From assembly GCA_004123355.1 (NCBI GenBank), contig SCHM01000003.1, forward strand, positions 7,335,058 through 7,399,057: 64,000 nt of DNA. Direction: 5' to 3'. This DNA comes from Amphirosellinia nigrospora. Its lineage: Eukaryota > Ascomycota > Sordariomycetes > Xylariales > Xylariaceae. A model generated the notes under the pieces. That model was not told the DNA's origin, searched no databases, and worked only from the letters and a program-made list of their open reading frames with translations. The translations under genes were made by a program, and so were the position numbers. This document shows positions 1 to 13,012 of this stretch, one piece after another. Each line of letters opens with the position of its first letter. Positions within the stretch are counted from its first letter, which is position 1.

Positions 1-779
1 TTAATATTAAAAAAATTTAAATAAATTTTATTAAAATTAACGTTATATTAAAATAAAAATTTTTATGTCGGTTAAAAACGTATAATTTTTTTTAAAATTT
101 TATAATTTTTATTAAAACTTTATTAATATTTAAAATTATATTATAGCGCTTTTAAACCGATTAATATAAAAAAACATACTTTTTAAATAAACTAAAAATA
201 TAAAAAGTTATTTTATTAGTTTAAAAAAGCTTTAATAAAATTTTTTTTATTAAAATATTTTAATTATAATTTATTAATAACTAAAGGCCTTTTAATTTAG
301 GGGCAAAAATACTTAAGTTTTTAAGAACTATATATTTAAATTAGTAAATAAGTTATAATTATTAGTTATATTAGTTCGCTCCTTTTTAATAAATTATATA
401 TAGTAAAACTTATTATTTTATTTTAATTTATTAACTATAATATTTTATTTTTTATATAATTATATAATTATATTATAAAAATATTCGGCTATTTAGTTAA
501 TAATAGCAATAAATTTGCTTATAAATATAAATTAATATATAATATTTTTTATATTTGTTTTATTAATAATAATAATATATACTAAAGTTATACTATTATT
601 TTATAATTAAATTATAATTTTAAACTATAAAATAAAATTAAAAAATTAAATATTATAACGAATAATTAATTTTTATTTTAAGTAAAAAAAACTTACCGTA
701 ATATTAAAATTTTAAAACGATTTTTAACTTAAATAAAATTAAAAAAGTTTTTTAATAAATATAAATTATTATTTTAAAT

Positions 780-860
780 TTTAAATATAATTACGAGCTA
801 TTTTTAATTTTAAATATAATTATAAACTATTTTTAATTTTAAATATAATTATAAATTTTT
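780..860. repeat. Tandem repeat of about 30 bp inside Helitron-like copy 1
   Basis: The motif TTTTTAATTTTAAATATAAT is repeated about three times at roughly 30-bp spacing. The same array is present at 28,275-28,345 and, inverted, at about 25,620-25,690 in the other short-form copies. Confidence 0.7.
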
Positions 861-919
861 ATTTTAAATAATAATGTTATTATAAAGTATATTAATTTTT
901 ATAACGTATTAAATTTTTA

Positions 920-1140
920 TTTTTTTCGAAAAAAGCTTAAGTTTGCTAATAAGTTTAAAAAAAACCTTATAAATTAGCTAAAACGTTTAAAAAAAAAAAA
1001 CTTTTTAAAAAAAGCTTAAGCTTATTAATAAGTTTAAAAAAAACTTTATAAGTTAATTAAAACGTTTAAAAAAAAAAACTTTTAAAAAAAACTTAAGCTT
1101 ATTAATAAATTTAAAAAAAACTTTATAAGCTAGCTAAAAT
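920..1140. repeat. Minisatellite of about 75-80 bp units, three copies
   Basis: Each unit contains AGCTTAAG..TTAATAAGTTTAAAAAAAAC, then TTATAA..TTAGCTAAAACGTTT and an A-run. Three units are visible here. The homologous short-form elements at about 28,425-28,580 and 25,440-25,560 (inverted) hold about two, so the array changed copy number between element copies. Confidence 0.7.
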
Positions 1141-1888
1141 ATATAAAAAAAAAAAACTCGAAAACTTAAAAAACGTATTTATTACGATTAATTTAAAGCT
1201 TTAAAGTTTTTAAAAACTTAAAAACTACGTTTAAAATATTATAATAAAAAATAAAAAAATAAGCAAAAAAAGTTATAAATAAACTTTATAAAAAATACTA
1301 CTATATTTATTATGTTAATATAATAGCTAATTTTATAATAATTATAGTTTTTTTAAAAAATAACTTAATAAAAATTATATTTAAGCAAAGTTTATAATAG
1401 TAATATTAGTTTATAATTTAAAAATAATAAATATTTAAATTAATATTAAATTAAAAAAAAAAAAAATAAAATAACTATAAATATAATTAAACAAATAATA
1501 TTAAATAATACGGTTAATATAATATATAATTATTAAATAATCGGGTTTAATAAAATATATAACTATTAAATAATTAAATTTAATATAAAATTAAATTTAG
1601 TATAACTTATAATAAAAAAAAAATTAAAAATAAAACTTTATAATTTATTTATATTATATTATTATTTTTAATATAAATATTTAATTTTAAATTATTTATT
1701 AAATTTATAGTTATTTATATAATAAAAAAAATATTAAAAATTAAATATATATAATAGTAAATAAAAACAAAAAAGTTTTAATTCGGGTAAAAGAATTTTT
1801 TATTTAAGATATAAAAAATAAAAAATTTTTTTATCGATAAAAAAACCTTTTTTTTATTTAGTTGTACTTTTTTTATAAAACTTAAGCA

Positions 1889-4200
1889 AAATTAAAACTA
1901 ATTTATTTAATAGCGTTAGTTTTAATATATTATTATAACTATATAAAACCTAGTATTTTATAATATATTTTTCGAAAATATTTTATAATATTAAATTAAA
2001 CTATAATATTTATAATAAAAAATTATTAATAATTATATATATTTTAAAAAATAAAAACCCGAATTAATTAATAATTATAATAAACTTTTTTTATATTTAT
2101 TAATAATTAAATATTAAAATTTTTTAGCGAAAAATAATATTTTAATTTAAAAAAACTAAATAAATTAATTTTTTTTTAAAATATAACTTTTTAATATTAT
2201 ATTATTCTAATAAAAATAATATATTAGCTAACGCTTTATTATAAAAATAAAAAATCTAACAATATAAAAAATTAAAAAAAAATATAACGTTATTTTATAA
2301 TATTTTAACTAATAAATAATATAATATAATTAATTTTTATATAAATAAATTATATTAAATAAACTTTATTAAAATATATAATAAATTAAATATTTTTATA
2401 AAACTATAATTAATTAAACGAATTTTTAAAAAAAACTATAAAAATATAAATATAAAATTTACTATTAATAAATAAAAAATAATAAGCTAAAAAACTTATA
2501 AAAATTAAAATAAATTAAATTATATTTTACGGACGTTTAATTATTTTTAATTTTTTATATTTAAAAATATTTTATTAAAAAAATATATTATAAAATATTT
2601 ATTATATATTTTAATAAAAATAAACATATAAACTTATTATTAAATATTATTAATAATTAAAACTAAATAAAAATTATAATTATTATATAATAAATTATAT
2701 AAAATATAAACTTATTAAAATATTTAAAAATAAAACTTTTAATAAACTTATATTTTTTTAATATTTAAGCGTATATAGCGCTATTTTATTATTAATTTTA
2801 AATAAATATTTAAAAATAAATATAAATATAATAATATATTAATTATAATAAACCGTTTAAATAAATAAATATAAACTATATTTTATATTATAAAAATAAC
2901 TATAAAAAACGCTATTAAAATATTACGAAAGATTTTTTTAAGTTTTCGGAATATTTATAACTATAATTTTAAACCGTAAACTTTAGTTTATTTTATTTTT
3001 ATAAACTATATAAGCTAATAAATATAAAATATATGTTAATTATTATAAAATATTATAAAACTATAATAAAATAAAAATTATAAATAAATATATTAATTAA
3101 AAATTATAACTATATATAAACTATTATTAAAATAACTAGTTTAAGCGTATATTTGCTATAAATTATATATAAGCTTTAATTTTTTATATTTTAATAAAAC
3201 TATTGTTTTACGAAATAAAAATAAGTTTTTTATATTATTTAATTTTAATTAAAAAAGTCGAACTATAAATAAAAAGCTATAAAAGTTTTTAAAAAAAAAA
3301 ATAATTCGAATAATATATAAAAAAAATAAAAAAAAATATATAATTTATTAAATTAGCTAAAAAAAACTTATAGTATATTTAAAAACGTATAATTAATTAA
3401 ACTAATAAAAGTTAATATAAACTTAATTTTAATATAAAAAACTATATATTAATTTTAAAAAAAAATAATTTTAAAAAATAAATTATTTATTAAATAAACT
3501 AAATTTTTTATAATATAATAAAAGTTTAAAATATATAAAAAAATAAAAATATTTTATATTAAATATTTTTATAATTTAAAAAATATTTAATTAATATTAT
3601 ATAAACTAATTATAAAATATTTAAATAATTTATTATTAAATTAAAAAATAAAAAATTTAAAAAAAAAGTAATAAAGCTTAAAAGCAAAAAAAAATTTATA
3701 GTTAAAAAATATAGATTTTTTAATTTTATTATTAGAAATTATAATATTAAATAAATTAAAAAAGTTAAAATTTTAATAATATATAATATTTTATAAAAAT
3801 TTTAAAAATAATATAAAAGCATTAAAAAAATTTTATAATATAAACTTTAATTTAGTTAAACTTTTATATAATTATAGATATAACTAAATATAGCGTAAAA
3901 TAATAATTTTAATAAGCTATATTTAAAAAATAATAAAGCTATAGCGTAAAAAGAAAAATAACGCGAAAAAAAAACGCATAAATATTATAAAAGCTTAAAT
4001 ACTATTAAATAGGAAAAATTTTAAGCAACGTATAAAAAAACTAGTATAATAATTTAATAATATAAAAGTTTTACGAAAATTATATTAATAAAACTTAAAG
4101 CGATTTTTTTTTTCGCTAGAAAATAGTTATAATTTTAACTTTAGTTAAATTATTTTTTTTTCGAAAAAAAAATAATTATAAATCTATAAGCTTTAATAAT
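1889..4200 (+). pseudogene. Ty3/Gypsy pol remnant (integrase part), RIP-degraded
   Basis: Codons at 2966-2995 read I-L-N-R-K-L-stop-F-I-L, which is a RIP-mutated form of the Gypsy integrase signature V-S-D-R-G-P-Q-F-V-S (GAC to AAC, GGA to AAA, CCT to CTT, CAG to TAG). About 120 bp upstream, 2842-2866 reads I-I-x-N-R-L-N-K, matching the I-x-D-R-L-T/S-K motif around the second catalytic Asp of the same domain. The order and spacing fit one plus-strand Gypsy integrase core. RT and RNase H would lie left of the Helitron-like insertion and mostly outside the window (1-280 may belong to it). The 3' end is not resolved; 3,100-4,200 has no motif I can read. Confidence 0.65.
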
Positions 4201-4853
4201 AATGCTTTATTATTAACTATAGCACTTATAATTTTTACTTATAATAATTATTACTTATAATAATATATAACTATTATTTATAATAATATAGTGCAATAAA
4301 TAAAAGCAAGCATTAATAATAAATATAGTTGCCCTACAAGTATTTAAGTAGCTACTTATAACGTAAACTTAAACTTTCTTTTTTTTTTACTTTATTTATA
4401 AATTTTATATATAATATATTATATATATTAAAGCTTTGTTTTTTCGAGTGTGTAAAGCATAACTATAAGCTTTAATAAGCTTAGTTTATTATATATCGAT
4501 TTAAATAAGTTAATATTTTTTTTTATAGCTTTTAATATAAAAAATTTATAAACGTTAATAAATATAACTTTTTTTAAGTATTTTTTTTAAGTAGTTTTTT
4601 TTATAGTTTTATATATTTATTTAAAAATATAAAGTTTATAAATATAATAGTTTTAAACGTTATTTATTTTTTATACGATTTTTTTTAATTTTAATAATAA
4701 TTTTTGCTAAAATAGTTTATTTGTTTATATTATAGCTTTATAAGTAAATTTATTATATATATTGTTAAAACTAATAGTATTATTTAAGTTATTTTTAATA
4801 TAAATAAGTTTTAAATTATATTGTTTAAATTATAATATTTTTCGGAAAAAAAA
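4201..4853. other. AT-rich gap, nothing recognised
   Basis: AT-rich DNA with a slightly less mutated patch at about 4,310-4,390. It may hold the 3' terminal repeat of the plus-strand Gypsy remnant to its left, but no second copy in the window confirms that. Confidence 0.4.
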
Positions 4854-5126
4854 TCGAATATAATTATAATAGATATAATATAAGCAAAAGGTTTAAATAT
4901 TTAATTTATTTTATATTAAAAGCTAATATTTTATTTAAAGAAAAAAAAAGAAAATATTAATATATTAACCTATAAATAATAATAAGTATTTATAAGTATA
5001 TGCTTATATTGTTTAATATTATTATTATATATTGCTTAGCTTAATATTGCTATATATTTTTTATAAAGCAACCATAATATAGCTATAGCTATAAATAAAT
5101 AGGTTAAAAAAGTAGGGCTATAATAA
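4854..5126 (-). repeat. Probable LTR (3') of the minus-strand Gypsy element
   Basis: About 270 bp repeated in direct orientation at 17,751-18,026. Shared landmarks are AAAAGTTTAAATATTTAATT, a purine run, ATATTAATATATTAAC, the TATAAGTATATGC block, TATAAAGCA-CCATAATATAG, and GTRGGGCTAT near the right end. Differences between copies are mainly C/T and G/A. Minus-strand Gypsy RT, RNase H and integrase motifs lie between the two copies, so an LTR pair is the simplest reading. Exact termini and a target duplication are not resolved. Confidence 0.6.
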
Positions 5127-8100
5127 CTTTTTTTTTTTAAAAAAGACTTAACCTAAGTTTATTAATATATATAAAGCTTTAAAACTATAAGTTTGTTCGC
5201 TTATATATAAAAAATTAAATAATAAATTTTTAAAATTAATATTTTAAGCTAAAAAGTTTTTTTTAGTTTTTAATAGCTATAAAATTTATAAAGCTTTTAT
5301 ATTTCCGCTATATTATTAGCTATTTAAATAATCGATTATATAATAATTATACTATTTAATATATTTTATTATTTATTACGTAAGCTTTTTATTTTTTTTT
5401 ATATTTTTTATATATTTATTTTATAAGCTTATTATTATTTATATTTTATTATAAACTTATTTTTTTTTATAGCTTTTAATTAATTATTTAATTATAATAA
5501 TAATTTTATTATATTTAAGTTCGTTTTATAATATTTTTTTAGTTTTTTTATAAAGTTGTGCAAATTTATAGCTAAATATTATTTATTATTATATTTTTAA
5601 TTTTTTACGCTATTTTATAATATAATTTATAATAATAAATATATAAAAATAATATTTTTTAATTTTTATTTTTTTTTTCGAAACTAAAGTTTATTATTTT
5701 GTTTTTTAGTTGTTTATATTTTTAGCTTAATAAAAGGTTATTCGGGTATTTATATAAACGATTAATATAAACTATTTATTTTTGCGCTAGCTATTAAATA
5801 ATTATAATTAAAAAATATTAAAGTTATTTAGTTATATTTTTTCGATTTTATAATAATTTTTTGTTATAAAATAATTTAATTTATTATTAAAATAATTAGT
5901 TTGTTTACTTTTTTTATATAGTATATAAATATAGTTTTTAATAATAAAATTAAAATCTTTTTTATATTTATTAGCTTAAATAATTATTTTTTATTATGTT
6001 TTTTTATATTTTATTTAATAACTTTAATATATTTTTATATACGCTATATAAATACTTAGCTTTTTTTTTATTTAATTTTTTTTTAGTTAAATAATTAATT
6101 AGTTTTTTAGCTTTAAATTTTTAATTAAATATTATTTTTATTAATTAACTTATAAAAACTTTTTTAACGTTAAATTATTAAATAATTTATAAAATAAAAA
6201 TATTTATATTATATTTAAAATAAATAACGCTTTTAATTAATTTTTTTAAAAATAGCTTATAAAAAATTATAACTTTTAGTTTATTTATTAATATATAATT
6301 TTAATTTATTTAATAGTTTATTATATTTAATAAAAAAAAAGTTTAGTTTTATTTTATATATTTTAAAAAGTTTATTTATAAAATTAGCTATAAATTATAA
6401 CTTTTAATTATTTATAATAATTTTAACTATTTAAAACTTAATAAAAGCTTTAATAATATATTTCGGTTATTTTTTTAATAATAATTTTGTTTTTATATAT
6501 AATTGTTTAAAAAATCTTAATTAATTAATTAATAATATAAAAGTTATATTATTTTTATATTTATTTTTAAAAAACTTTTAAAATTAATAATAATATATTA
6601 TTAAAATATTTTAAAATTTTTAGCAAAATTAGTTTTTTAAAAGTTTTATCGCGTAAAACTTTAAACAGCTAGCAATAATAGTTTATAATATAGCGTTTAA
6701 TATTGCTATATAGCTTTAGCTATTAATATTTTTAAAAAAATATAGCGCGTTTTATTTTTATGCTTAAGTTTTATAAGGGAGGTATAACAAAGTAAAAGGA
6801 AGGTTTTTTTTGTTAATAAAAAAATTTTTTTATCCGGCTTTATATCTTAAATAAGAAATTCTTTTATTTTAATTAAAAACTATTTATTATTTAAACTTTT
6901 TTTTACTTTTTATGCTTAACGTATAATTTAATATTTAAAGTTTTATGTTTTACGTTTTTTATTTTTTATTTAATATTAATAACTTAGGCAACTTTTTAGA
7001 AAATATTTATTATTTATTTATAACTATTTATATATTTAATATTAAAAATAATATAAATTTAAAACTTATAACTTTATTATTATTAATTGCTAATTATTAA
7101 TTAGTTATTTAAGCTTTATTTAATTTATTTTATTTTAAAATTTTGTTTTATTTATATTTTATTTCGTTTTTTAAAGCTTTTTTTAAAAATTTATTTAAGC
7201 TTATTAGTATTATTTTTAGCTAAGTTTATTTTTTTAATAATAAATAATTTTTATTCGTTTTTAAGTATAATTTACTAATAATATTTTTTTTTTTTTTATT
7301 TATTTATTATTTTTTTTATATATTTTTTTCGTTTATAAATATTATTTATTTATTTTAAACTTTAGCCGCTAATTATATTTTTAGTTTTAACTATTTTATT
7401 ATAATATAAATATTTATTTATTTTATTATTATTATTATTTTAAATATTATTTTTTATTAAATAGTAATTTAATTTATTATATATATTAAACGTTATAACT
7501 AAATAACGGTTAAATAATTATATATTAATTAATAGTTTATTATATTTTATTTTTGTTTATTTTATTATTATATAGTTTATTATAATCGATTATTTTATAG
7601 TTAGTTTTATAATATAAATATTTCGAAAACTATAAAAAAAATTATTCGTAAATAATTTTTTAAATTATAAATTATATTTTATAACTAGGAATTTTTTTTT
7701 TCGAAAAAACTAACGTTTAATATTATAATTATATATTATAAAATATAATAAATAAAACTATTAATAATAAACCGTTAAAATCGAACAAAATATAGCTTAT
7801 ATTAATAAAACTATTATATAAAAACTTTATATAATATTATTAAAAAAATATAATATAAAATTATATAAAAGCTAAACTATATTATATAATATTTTTATAA
7901 TTATTAAATAGTTTTTTTTATTAATATTTTATATAAACTGCCGCTTATAAATATATTTTAAATTTAACGATTTTAATACTAGCTTATTAAATATAATAAT
8001 AAACTAAGTTTTAAAAGCCGCTATTTTATTTTTAACTTTATATATAAACAATAAACTAATAAAATAATATAAACTATTTAAAATATTATTATTTATTAAG

Positions 8101-11100
8101 CTATTTTATTTAGCAAAAATAGTTATTATTTTTATTTTATATTTAAAAAAAATTACCGAATATATATTATATTTAAAAACGTATAAAATATTTTTTTATT
8201 ATTATTAAATTTTATGTACTATTTATTTAAAATATTAAAAAATAAAAAAAAAATCGATTTTTTAAAAAAAAATAATATTTTTATATTTAATAAAAGCTTA
8301 AAAAAAATATAAATAAAAAATATAACTTTATTATATAATAATAATATATAAAAAAATTATTATAAAAAAATAAATATTATTTGCTAGTTATTATTTTATT
8401 AAAATATATTATTATTATAGCAAAAAAATCGAACAAATTTTATAATCTATTTATATAAACGATAATATAGCTTTAATATATATTATTACTATCGATAAAA
8501 CAAGCAAATATTATTAACGTAGTTACGCGGAAAAAAAGCTTTTATAAATTAAAACAAAACAATAAAGCGCGTTAAAAATAACTTGTTTAAAAAAACTACG
8601 CCGATATAGCCGGTAACCTTAATTTGCTAAAATATATTTATAAATCCTAAAAACTTAAGCTTTTTTACCCCTAACTTAAAAAGCCTCTAGTTTAAATATA
8701 TTATTATTAATTATATATAAGTTTTTTTAATTATATATTTTTAAATTATTTATTTTTAATATTATAAGTTTTTTTTTATATAAAATAAGTTTTTGTATAA
8801 ACTAATTAAAATATATATTAACGTAAGTTTAAGTTTAATATTTATTAAAACTAATATTTTTATAGTTAGCTGCTAAAATAATATCGATTAATATTATTTT
8901 TAATAATAATAGCAGTTCGAAGTTTTAAAAAGCATAAACTATTATATTTTTTAGTAATTATATATTTATAATAAACTTAAATAAAACTATTATTCGTTAT
9001 TTATTTCGGATTTATTTTTATATTTTTATATTTTTAAAATCGGGATAAAATATTTACTATAATATTTTTTAACTTTAATCGATATATAATTATAAATTAT
9101 ATTAAACAATTAATTCGGTTTATTTTATTTATTATAAGTTTAAAACTTTTTTCGTATTAAAATTTTTAATATAATATAATTAATAATTATAATAAAAAGC
9201 TTTTATTTTTAAAGCTTTATAAGTTTAACTTTTTAATATAAAAAGCTTTTTATAATAGTAAGTATTTTTTTATTAAAAATACTATAATTAAGCTTTTTTT
9301 TATAGCGTTTTTAAATAAAAAACGACCGGTTTTTAAAAATTATTAAAATTATCGCGTTATAATATATTTATAGCTATATTATCCAATATATCAGTTTTTA
9401 TATAAGTTTCCGATTTATATAAAAAATAAAAAATAAAAGTTAATATTAAAGCTTTTTTTAAAATATTAAAAGCTTATTAATATTATTTAATTTATATTAA
9501 GTTTACGCCCGTTATAATTAATTCGTTTAAAAGTTTAATAATATATTTATACTTTTTAATAAAACGTTTATAAAAGTTATAAAATTTTAAAAAAAGCGTA
9601 TTTTTTATAATATAGCTTTTTTATTTTAATTAATAATTATTAATATTAAATAATTTTTTTATTTTTTAATTAATTTTTATATTTTTATTTTTATAATAAA
9701 GTTTAAAAACTTAGTTTAAATAATAAAAAATTCGTATTTTTTTAAATTAGCTTATAGTTTAACTTTTTAAAAGCGGGTTAATATTTTATTTATAATATTT
9801 TATATTTTAGCTTATTATTAAAATAAATCAAAATATTATTAATATACGCATATAAAAAATATTTAAATATTTATTTAAATATTATTAATAAAGTGTTAAA
9901 ACGTTAATAATTTATTAATAAAACTAAATAATAATATTTTAAATTAATAAATATTATTATATATAAAAAATAATTAAACGTTTATTATTTTTTACGATAT
10001 AAATATAATAAAAAGCTTAATAAATATTAATTTTAATATAAACTTTAGTTTTAATTAATTAAAATAACGTTTTTTTTACTAATAATAAAAAATATCGATT
10101 TTTTTAAATAATATTATTTTATAATAGTTTACGTAAAACTATAATAATTTATTATTTTTTATAGCAAATAATACTAAAATAGCTTATAATATATTTATAA
10201 GTTCGATAAAATTTTTAAATAAGTTTTTTTATATATATTTTCGGTATATTTTCGTTTTATTTAATAATATTTTATAAAACGTTATATTTTAATAATTTTA
10301 GTTTTTTTTTAATTATAATTTTATAGTTTATTTTTAGTTATTAAAAAAAATTCGTTTAAAACTATTTTATTAAATATATTTAAATATTTATAATATTATT
10401 TAAATATTTTATAATAAGCTTTTTATATAATTTTATTTTATTTTTAATAATAGCTTGTTTTTTTTTTTATTAATAATTTTTTTAATTTTATATAATAAAA
10501 TAATTTATATATTATTATATTATCTTAGTATAAAATTACTATAAAAATAACACGTTAATAGTAGCAATTTATATTAATTTTTATTTATATTAACTAATAA
10601 CGTTTTTTTTTATAATATATAGTTTATACTTATTTTTAATAACTTTTTTAATTAGTTATTTATAATTTTTATATAAAACAAGCTTTATATAAATAGTTTA
10701 TAATTATTTTTATTTAAAACTTTTATTATACGATTAATTTTTTATTATATATAGTTATTTTTTATATTAAAATTAGCTTATAAAAGTTATAAAATCGTAA
10801 TAAATATTTTAAATAATAAGCTTTTAATAAAAACTTTTTTAAAAGTTTTTTAACTTTTTATTTTAATTTTATAATTTTATTATATAATTATTATTTTTAA
10901 ATATAAATTTTATATATTTTTCTAGCTTTTTAGCTTTTAAAAGTATATTTATAGCAAATTTTTATTTTATTTTTTTTATTTATAAAATATTTTTTTAAGT
11001 TTATTTTTAATAGTTAATAATAATAGTTATAGTTTTAAAGTAATATTAATAACTTTTTACGCGTAACGTTTTTAATTTAAATAATTATTATAATAACGTT

Positions 11101-12425
11101 TATTTTTAAACTTTATTATTTATTTTTAACGATTTATATTTTATTAATAATTAAAGTTTTAAATTAAGTTTTTTGTTTTATTTATTAATATATTTTTTAA
11201 ATAGTATTTAAGTTTTTAATTAAAACAAAATAGCAATTTTTTTCGGCGATTATTTATTAATATATTATAATAATCGAAAAACTTTTTTTTAATAATTATT
11301 TATATTTTATATTTATTATTAAAATAGCATATTAAATAATACGTTTTTAAACTTAAAAATATAATTAAAAAACTAAATTTATAATTTAAGTTATTTTTTT
11401 ATTATATTTAATAATTATATTAAGCTAAAACTTTATTATTTTTTTTAGTTTTAAATATTTTATAGCTTATATTATAAAATTTATATTTATTAATAAATAT
11501 ATATTTATTTTATATTAAATAAAGCTAATATAAATAATATAAATTATTATTTATTATTATATATTTATAAATAAAAAGTTTTTTTTAAAAGTTTTTTTAA
11601 AAAGTTATATAGAATTTTTTTATATTTTTTTTTTTAACGCCGATATTCTAGTTATTTTAAAAAAAAAACTAATTATTTTAAACGTTATTTTTAGCTATTT
11701 ATTCGGATAAATATTTTTATAACTTTTATAATAATTTATTAATATAAATAATATTTAATTGTTTTTAGTTAGTTTTTATAAAATAATATTATATAATAAT
11801 TTTATTTATAATAAATAAAATATTAACTTTTTATTATTAATAATTTTATTTATTTAAAATTAAGCTTAATATATATTTTTTATTTATTATTAATAGTTTT
11901 TATTTAAATAATATTATAATATTTAAAATATAGTTTTTAGTAGCTATTATTTTAAAAATAAATTTTAAATATTATATTAGTTATAACGTTTTTTCCTGTT
12001 TTATTAATAGTTTTGTTTTTTTTTTTTTTTTTTTTTATTATTTTAAAAAATTTTTTTATTATTAATAGTTATATATAGTTATAATTATAATATTCTAAAA
12101 AAATATATTTAAATTATTAAATTTAATAATATAAAGTTTATTTAAACGTTAAAGCAATATATTATATATATTATGTTTATATTTAGCTTTATTAATTTAT
12201 GCTAAGCTAGTTTATTAAACAAATTAAATTTTAAATTTAAAAAATTTATTAGAAGCTTTTATTGTAAAATATTTATATTATAAACGCGTTTTTTTATATT
12301 TATTAAAATTATAATACTAATTATATAAATATTTTAAAACTTTATTATAAATTATTAATATAAACGGGCTATTAAAATTATAGCTTTAAATAAATAATAT
12401 TAAATTTTTAAATATAGTTTTTTTT
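5127..12425 (-). pseudogene. Gypsy pol remnant: RT, RNase H and integrase motifs, RIP-degraded
   Basis: On the minus strand, 9852-9823 reads Y-A-Y-I-N-N-I-L-I-Y, the RT catalytic Y-x-D-D-I-L-I-Y with both Asp codons turned into Asn codons by G-to-A change. At 9398-9350 it reads K-T-D-I-L-D-N-I-A-I-N-I-L-stop-R-D, a decayed form of the Gypsy RNase H signature E-T-D-A-S-D-x-A-x-G-G-V-L-S-Q-R-D. At 5700-5678 N-N-K-L-stop-F-R corresponds to the integrase D-N-G-P-Q-F-R. The RT to RNase H spacing of about 450 bp is typical. The integrase lies beyond a 1.93-kb Helitron-like insertion. Stops occur throughout, so no protein is made. Confidence 0.75.
6761..8690 (+). mobile_element. Helitron/Helentron-like non-autonomous element, long form (copy 2)
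   Basis: It starts TGCTTAAGTTTTATAAGGGA and ends AAAAAGCCTCTAG followed by T. A GCCCTTAA..TTAAGGGC-type hairpin lies just inside the end (here partly eroded) with a subterminal CTAAAAACTTAAGC. The 13,013-14,933 copy is homologous along its length in inverted orientation. The ends and the last 130 bp or so also match the short-form copies, while the interiors differ. At 1.93 kb there is no room for Rep/helicase. It sits in the integrase part of the minus-strand Gypsy. Confidence 0.72.
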
Positions 12426-12430
12426 ATATA
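12426..12430. repeat. Left target-site duplication ATATA
   Basis: ATATA directly precedes the first TGACACAG terminus. ATATA also directly follows the last CTGTGTCA terminus at 16,518-16,522. A 5-bp duplication is usual for LTR elements. The AT-rich context makes a chance match possible. Confidence 0.6.
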
Positions 12431-12656
12431 TGACACAGTCACGTACGGGGGCACTAGCCACGCAGTGGCTAGTGGGGCCCCGGGGCTGTGGCTCGTGGGC
12501 AGGGGCCCACGTGACCCCACGTGGCCCACTGCGTGGGACCCACCTGTGTAGATAGATCCGTGGCAGTGGCCTCCGGCCACCACCACCACTTACACATTAC
12601 CACACATCACCACACAATATGACATAGATTCCAGTACCCTCTGTAATCTTGTGTCA
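12431..12656 (+). repeat. LTR 1 of the TRIM-like composite
   Basis: Begins TGACACAGTCACGTACGGGG and ends CTTGTGTCA; 226 bp. It contains several CACGTG palindromes, a CA/AC-rich stretch and ACACAATATGACATAGATT near the end. Open frames seen here are by-products of GC-rich repeat sequence. Confidence 0.85.
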
Positions 12657-13012
12657 AGTGGTGCCTCTACTAGTAGATGGCTGGGACCAGGCCACTCCGA
12701 GTCATTACCCCCCAGCCCTGCGGCTTGTCCTTTTTTAAGTTATTCCTACGCTGATTCTCGTGGTCGAGAATGACTTTGTTGGTCTCCGGCAGTACGTACA
12801 AACGGCTGTTTGCAAATCCCACGCGCGGCGAATTCAGGTACTTAACCCTGGGCAATTTATACTTATATGTAGTTAGCGAATTTAGGTATTTAATTACGTA
12901 TTATTATTTTATATGCTGCTATTAATATTTGTTAACGCTATGTTACTGTTAATGTTTTAACTAATTAAATAAATATTTTTCGAATTATTTTATTTGCCAA
13001 GCGTTGTTTATA
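12657..13012 (+). repeat. Internal unit 1, left part, with primer-binding-site candidate
   Basis: Starts AGTGGTGCCTC two bases after the LTR (candidate PBS beginning TGGT). It matches 15,553-15,907 base for base apart from transitions, and is cut at 13,012/13,013 by the Helitron-like element. The last 170 bp or so are clearly more A+T-rich than the sister copy. Confidence 0.8.

Larger units (their letters stand above)
281..1888 (-). mobile_element. Helitron/Helentron-like non-autonomous element, short form (copy 1)
   Basis: The left end reads CTAAAGGCC, a RIP-altered form of the CTAGAGGCC seen in other copies. It is followed by an imperfect hairpin and a subterminal CTTAAGTTTTT block. The right end is TATAAAACTTAAGCA, the inverse of that block. 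The same two ends recur in four other copies in the window. Read on the minus strand the element starts TGCTTAAGTTTTATAA and ends with hairpin-CT-CTAG followed by T, as in Helitrons. About 1.6 kb is too short for a Rep/helicase, so it would be non-autonomous. It interrupts a Gypsy remnant. The exact end base is ambiguous by one nucleotide. Confidence 0.7.

Noticed and set aside
281-1888. Solo LTR or Tc1/mariner (Fot1-like) interpretation of the 1.5-1.9 kb repeats
   Set aside because: The empty site at about 15,905 shows neither a 4-6 bp nor a TA duplication. Ends are not TG..CA, and the inverted repeat is subterminal on one side with a hairpin and CTAG beyond it.
12386-12855. Minus-strand ORFs of 61-67 codons
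   Set aside because: They lie inside LTR 1 and the adjoining internal region of the TRIM-like element, with GC-rich repeat composition and no domain.
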